This document shows, piece after piece, positions 24,799 through 27,328 of a DNA stretch of 27,328 bases. Source of the DNA: Thermohalobaculum sp035527255 (GTDB lineage: Bacteria; Pseudomonadota; Alphaproteobacteria; Rhodobacterales; Rhodobacteraceae). Position 1 is the first letter of the stretch. Each line of letters starts with the position of its first letter. The DNA is taken from assembly GCA_035527255.1 (NCBI GenBank), contig DATLAW010000133.1:1-27328 (forward strand). Reading direction: 5' to 3'. The position numbers and the translations under genes are program-made. Below the pieces are notes generated by a model. The model was given only the letters and a program-made list of their open reading frames with translations. It ran no database searches and was not told where the DNA came from.

Positions 24799-25014
24799 GA
24801 GGTGCACCCTCTCACGTATTTTCGCATGGAATATCGACGCGCCGATTGACCAGCCCGCCACTTTGTTCGCTACATTACGGAACGCCTGATTGCGCGCAAC
24901 GGGCAAACGTTGGCGTTTCACTCTATGGGAACCGTTTCAATCGAGTATCAGGGACATGATGCCGATGGGCGGAACAACGGCCAGGTCGTTCCAGCCGGTT
25001 TTCAGGGAGCCTGG

Positions 25015-26643
25015 CTACTCCAACAATACCGAGCCATCGACGACCGCCGGAAGTTGGATCTCGATATCTGCGATTCGTAGCGACTGATTCCTGGCCAACC
25101 GACCGGGCAATCCCACTGGGCCGTAGGCCTTGCCGTCGACGATGACGAAAACCGAACCGGCATTGCCCGCCCGTAGTCGAGGCGCGGCGATCCCCTCCGG
25201 AAGCTCATACTGTCCACCAACGGGCAGAGTTCCCTCAAAGACGCGCCGACCGCCGTTGAGCACCCGTATCCAGGCCTCGTCGGTCGCGAGGATGATCACC
25301 TTCGGCGGCCCGGCCGGGGTTGGTGCCACCGGGTCGGGTTCGGTCGTCACCAGAGCCTCCGCCGGATTCGCGGTTACTGTGTTCTGGATCAAGGCGACCG
25401 CGGCCTCCAATTCTCTGATCCGCTCCAGTAGAGCGGTGGGATCAAATGCGGTCGGCTGAGGCTGCGCGTTAATCTTGGCAACCTCGGTCGCCAATGCGGC
25501 GAATGCTCCGCGTAGTTCAGTCGGATCAAAGGCCGGTGGTGGTGGCCGATTGCCAATCTCTCCGACCCTGGCGTCCAATGAAGCTATCTGCCGCTCGAGC
25601 AAAGTTGTGTCAGAAGCTATTGGTTGCAGCTGCACCCTGATCTCAGAGACCGAGGTCGCCAATGCAGCGATTTCACTCCTCAACTCGGATGGATCAAAGG
25701 TTGGCGGTGACGGGCGATTCCCGATCTCAGTCACCGCGGATTTCAACGCTGCTATATTGGATTCAAGTGTGCTCGGATCGAATTCAGTCGGTTGCGGCCG
25801 CGCGCTGATCTCGGTGACCGTAGCTGCCAGTGCGGTGATCGCGCTCCGCAGTTCAGTCGGATCAAAGGCCGGCGGCGGGTTTCCAAGCGCGCCGATCCGG
25901 GTGTCCAACGCAGCAATTCTTGCCTCGATTACAGTCGGATCAAACGCCGTTTGCGGCACTCGCCCGGATATCTGTGCGATTGAAGCGCTAAGCTCGGAGA
26001 TTCGAGCCTGCAGCCCGGTCGGATCGAACGCCGGCGCGGGCTCCCGGATGACCCGCTCACCGATCTCGGTAACCCTGGCGTCAATGTCAGCGATCTCGGC
26101 CTTTAATTCGGCCGGATCAAACACCCGCTGCTGTTGTGCGGAAATTTCGGCGAGCCGGACGTCAAGCTCCGCAACTGTCGCCTGGATATCGTTCATGTCA
26201 GCCGCGGGCGTCGACTGTTCAGCGATCTTGGCCTCCAACGCGTCGATCTGAACCTGTAGCGGGGAAAGATCAGACGCCGGAGGCGGATCCGCAAACACCC
26301 TCCCGCTGACTTCGGCGACCTTGGCGCTGAGGTCGGCAAGTTGAGTCTGAAGTTCGGTCGGATCAAAGGCCGGCACAGACGACTTGGTGTCAACCTTGGC
26401 GCCCAAAGCTGCAATCTGCTGCTGCAGCTCCGCGGGGTCGAAGGGCAACGCGTCGGTTTGCCTGCCGGGATCGCCGAGATCCGCGACCCGCGCATCCAGC
26501 GCTGCAAGTTGGTTCTGAAAGCCACTAGGGTCAAACGTCGGTGGTGCACGCCGAGCGCTCGACGTGAGGTCATAATCCAAAAACCACGCGACGATCAATC
26601 CGCCCAACGTGATCATATAGAAGATGCGGAACACAACCCTCAC
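25015..26643 (-). CDS. Membrane-anchored coiled-coil repeat protein with DUF4115 (RodZ-like) C-terminal domain
   Basis: A 542-residue protein. Residues 4-22 are one membrane helix (VVFRIFYMITLGGLIVAWF). Residues 37-431 are 14 imperfect repeats of 25-32 residues, each starting FDP-T/S-E-L, then a heptad-patterned helix and a Pro-rich break. After a Pro-rich linker, residues 448-520 match the DUF4115 domain at the C-terminus of RodZ, with AWIRVLNGGRRVFEGTL, LPEG and GNAGSVFVIVDGKAYGPVG. RodZ itself has an N-terminal helix-turn-helix that is absent here. GTG at 26643 has GGAG six bases upstream; TTG at 26661 is less likely. The layout suggests a periplasmic envelope or morphogenesis protein with an extended stalk. 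It stands alone between the CoA-transferase and MFS genes. Confidence 0.82.
   Translation of the reverse strand: MRVVFRIFYMITLGGLIVAWFLDYDLTSSARRAPPTFDPSGFQNQLAALDARVADLGDPGRQTDALPFDPAELQQQIAALGAKVDTKSSVPAFDPTELQTQLADLSAKVAEVSGRVFADPPPASDLSPLQVQIDALEAKIAEQSTPAADMNDIQATVAELDVRLAEISAQQQRVFDPAELKAEIADIDARVTEIGERVIREPAPAFDPTGLQARISELSASIAQISGRVPQTAFDPTVIEARIAALDTRIGALGNPPPAFDPTELRSAITALAATVTEISARPQPTEFDPSTLESNIAALKSAVTEIGNRPSPPTFDPSELRSEIAALATSVSEIRVQLQPIASDTTLLERQIASLDARVGEIGNRPPPPAFDPTELRGAFAALATEVAKINAQPQPTAFDPTALLERIRELEAAVALIQNTVTANPAEALVTTEPDPVAPTPAGPPKVIILATDEAWIRVLNGGRRVFEGTLPVGGQYELPEGIAAPRLRAGNAGSVFVIVDGKAYGPVGLPGRLARNQSLRIADIEIQLPAVVDGSVLLE
25351..26535 (-). repeat. Fourteen tandem coding repeats of the coiled-coil protein
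   Basis: Consecutive units of 25-32 codons begin mostly with Phe-Asp-Pro; the + strand shows recurrent GGATCAAA or GGATCGAA words that encode this start. Six of the last eight units before the linker, plus the unit before them, are exactly 28 codons, four heptads. Units near the membrane end are more divergent and vary in length, as expected if recent duplications occurred in the C-terminal part of the array. Confidence 0.8.
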
Positions 26644-26674
26644 GGAATACTCCAGTACCAAGATTCACGCTATG

Positions 26675-26704
26675 ATTGTACGACTGAACGCGAAACGCAA
26701 TCAA
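26675..26704 (-). promoter_or_regulatory. Candidate sigma70-type promoter of the repeat-protein gene
   Basis: On the minus strand TTGATT (26704-26699) is followed after 18 bases by TACAAT (26680-26675), a 4/6 and 5/6 match to consensus. It would place the transcript start about 25 bases before the GTG codon, which supports that start over the upstream TTG. Confidence 0.45.
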
Positions 26705-26809
26705 CTGAATGTTCGTTCGCTTTCAAAATTCAGCCGGAATCTCTTGGAAAAAATGAACAATCGGTACTGTTCCGAAACCAATTGCGCCGCGGGGTGACTT
26801 AAATTTGGT

Positions 26810-26837
26810 GCAAAATGACTATTGCAAAATGACTATT
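26810..26837. repeat. Two tandem copies of a 14-base repeat
   Basis: GCAAAATGACTATT occurs twice without a gap (26810-26823 and 26824-26837) in the 241 bases between the MFS stop and the repeat-protein start. A local duplication or binding-site pair is possible. Confidence 0.5.
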
Positions 26838-26851
26838 AAAGAATCACGAGG

Positions 26852-26882
26852 CGAACGGCCCGGCAAAGACACGAACGGCCCG
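26852..26882. repeat. Direct repeat at the end of the MFS gene
   Basis: CGAACGGCCCG occurs at 26852-26862 and 26872-26882, 20 bases apart, just beyond the MFS stop codon. No hairpin is formed by the pair. It lies 14 bases from the tandem 14-base repeat, so this small gap seems prone to duplication. Confidence 0.4.
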
Positions 26883-26884
26883 CC

Positions 26885-27328
26885 CTACCGCCATCTCGCC
26901 GCCGCCATTACGGCACACAGCCCGGCGATCACCATCATCACCGCCAGCCCGATCACCAGATCATAACCGCCAACCTCCCACAGCAACGCCGCCGCCGTCG
27001 GTCCAATGGCAAAGCCGCCCATGAACGGGATCGCCAGCATTCCGGCAATGGTGCCAAATCGCCGCCGCCCCAGCACCTCCGCCGTCAGCACCGGGCGCAC
27101 GATACTGGCGGTGCCGTATCCCGCCCCATGCAACAGCACAAACACCCCAACCAGCCAGGGCGCGACGCCAGCGAACAGCAGCGCCGTGCAACCGGCACCC
27201 ATGCCCATATAACAAAACAACGCCACCCCGAACGTGTTCACCCGCTTCTCGGTCGTCAGCATGACGATGCGCCCGAACACCTGCATCGGCCCGATCATCG
27301 AGGCCGCCAGCACCGCCGTGCCCTCGGC
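26885..27328 (-). CDS. MFS transporter, C-terminal part (runs off the right edge)
   Basis: The frame is open to the last base of the window and ends with TAG at 26885, giving 147 codons of the C-terminal half of a major facilitator protein. Features include SMIGPMQVFGRIVMLTTEKR, five or so hydrophobic helices, HGAGYGTASIVRPVLTAEVL and GTIAGMLAIPFMGGFAIGPT, a layout common in MFS members annotated as small-organic-anion carriers. The start and the N-terminal six helices lie outside the window, so the substrate cannot be inferred. The in-frame GTG at 27311-27313 is internal, not the real start. Confidence 0.8.
   Translation of the reverse strand, partial: AEGTAVLAASMIGPMQVFGRIVMLTTEKRVNTFGVALFCYMGMGAGCTALLFAGVAPWLVGVFVLLHGAGYGTASIVRPVLTAEVLGRRRFGTIAGMLAIPFMGGFAIGPTAAALLWEVGGYDLVIGLAVMMVIAGLCAVMAAARWR

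Noticed and set aside
25475..26251. A 258-codon + strand frame with Ser/Ala-rich repeats
   Set aside because: It is antisense to the coiled-coil repeats; its own repetition is a by-product of that array.
26672..26797. A 41-codon + strand frame upstream of the repeat-protein gene
   Set aside because: No ribosome-binding site and no hydrophobic or conserved feature; it overlaps the minus-strand promoter candidate.

Overview
This is a high-GC window from a chromosome that is probably alphaproteobacterial. The placement is inferred from a Tat-exported TakP-like TRAP binding protein, a class III adenylate cyclase, a malonyl-CoA decarboxylase, a protein with a RodZ-like C-terminal domain, and GC-rich codon use. 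Nearly all of it is accessory catabolism and transport. I see no rRNA, tRNA, CRISPR array, insertion sequence or phage gene, and no gene for a DNA-binding transcription regulator. Many genes have GTG starts.

Layout. (1) 26-5324: an RraA-type lyase gene diverges from a tight + strand operon of tartrate dehydrogenase, malonyl-CoA decarboxylase, a CoA-acylating aldehyde dehydrogenase and a redoxin. (2) 5382-7825, minus: acyl-CoA ligase and TauD-type dioxygenase, coupled by an ATGA overlap and preceded by a 385-base leader region. (3) 8211-10131: a haloacid-dehalogenase-type hydrolase diverges from a second tartrate-dehydrogenase-like gene. (4) 10173-15153, minus: a TRAP transporter (binding protein, enlarged small permease, large permease with a C-terminal extension of about 320 residues). 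(5) 15392-18857: an EamA transporter and an MmgE/PrpD enzyme, divergent from a third beta-decarboxylating dehydrogenase. (6) 19076-20197, minus: adenylate cyclase with an N-terminal cyclic-nucleotide-binding domain. (7) 20509-24798, minus: CaiB-type CoA-transferase, atypical crotonase-fold protein, and a molybdenum hydroxylase large subunit without its partner subunits. (8) 25015-26643, minus: a membrane-anchored protein with 14 short coiled-coil repeats and a DUF4115 (RodZ-like) tail. (9) The end of an MFS transporter gene runs off the right edge.

How the genes may fit together (inference). Uptake of small carboxylates by the TRAP and EamA systems would feed three different hydroxyacid dehydrogenases, CoA activation by the ligase or CoA-transferase, and entry to central metabolism as acetyl-CoA. 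The most specific idea is that the CoA-acylating dehydrogenase makes malonyl-CoA from malonate semialdehyde for the adjacent decarboxylase. The strongest structural oddities are the repeat protein, the extended TRAP subunits, and the crotonase-fold protein that lacks both hydratase glutamates.
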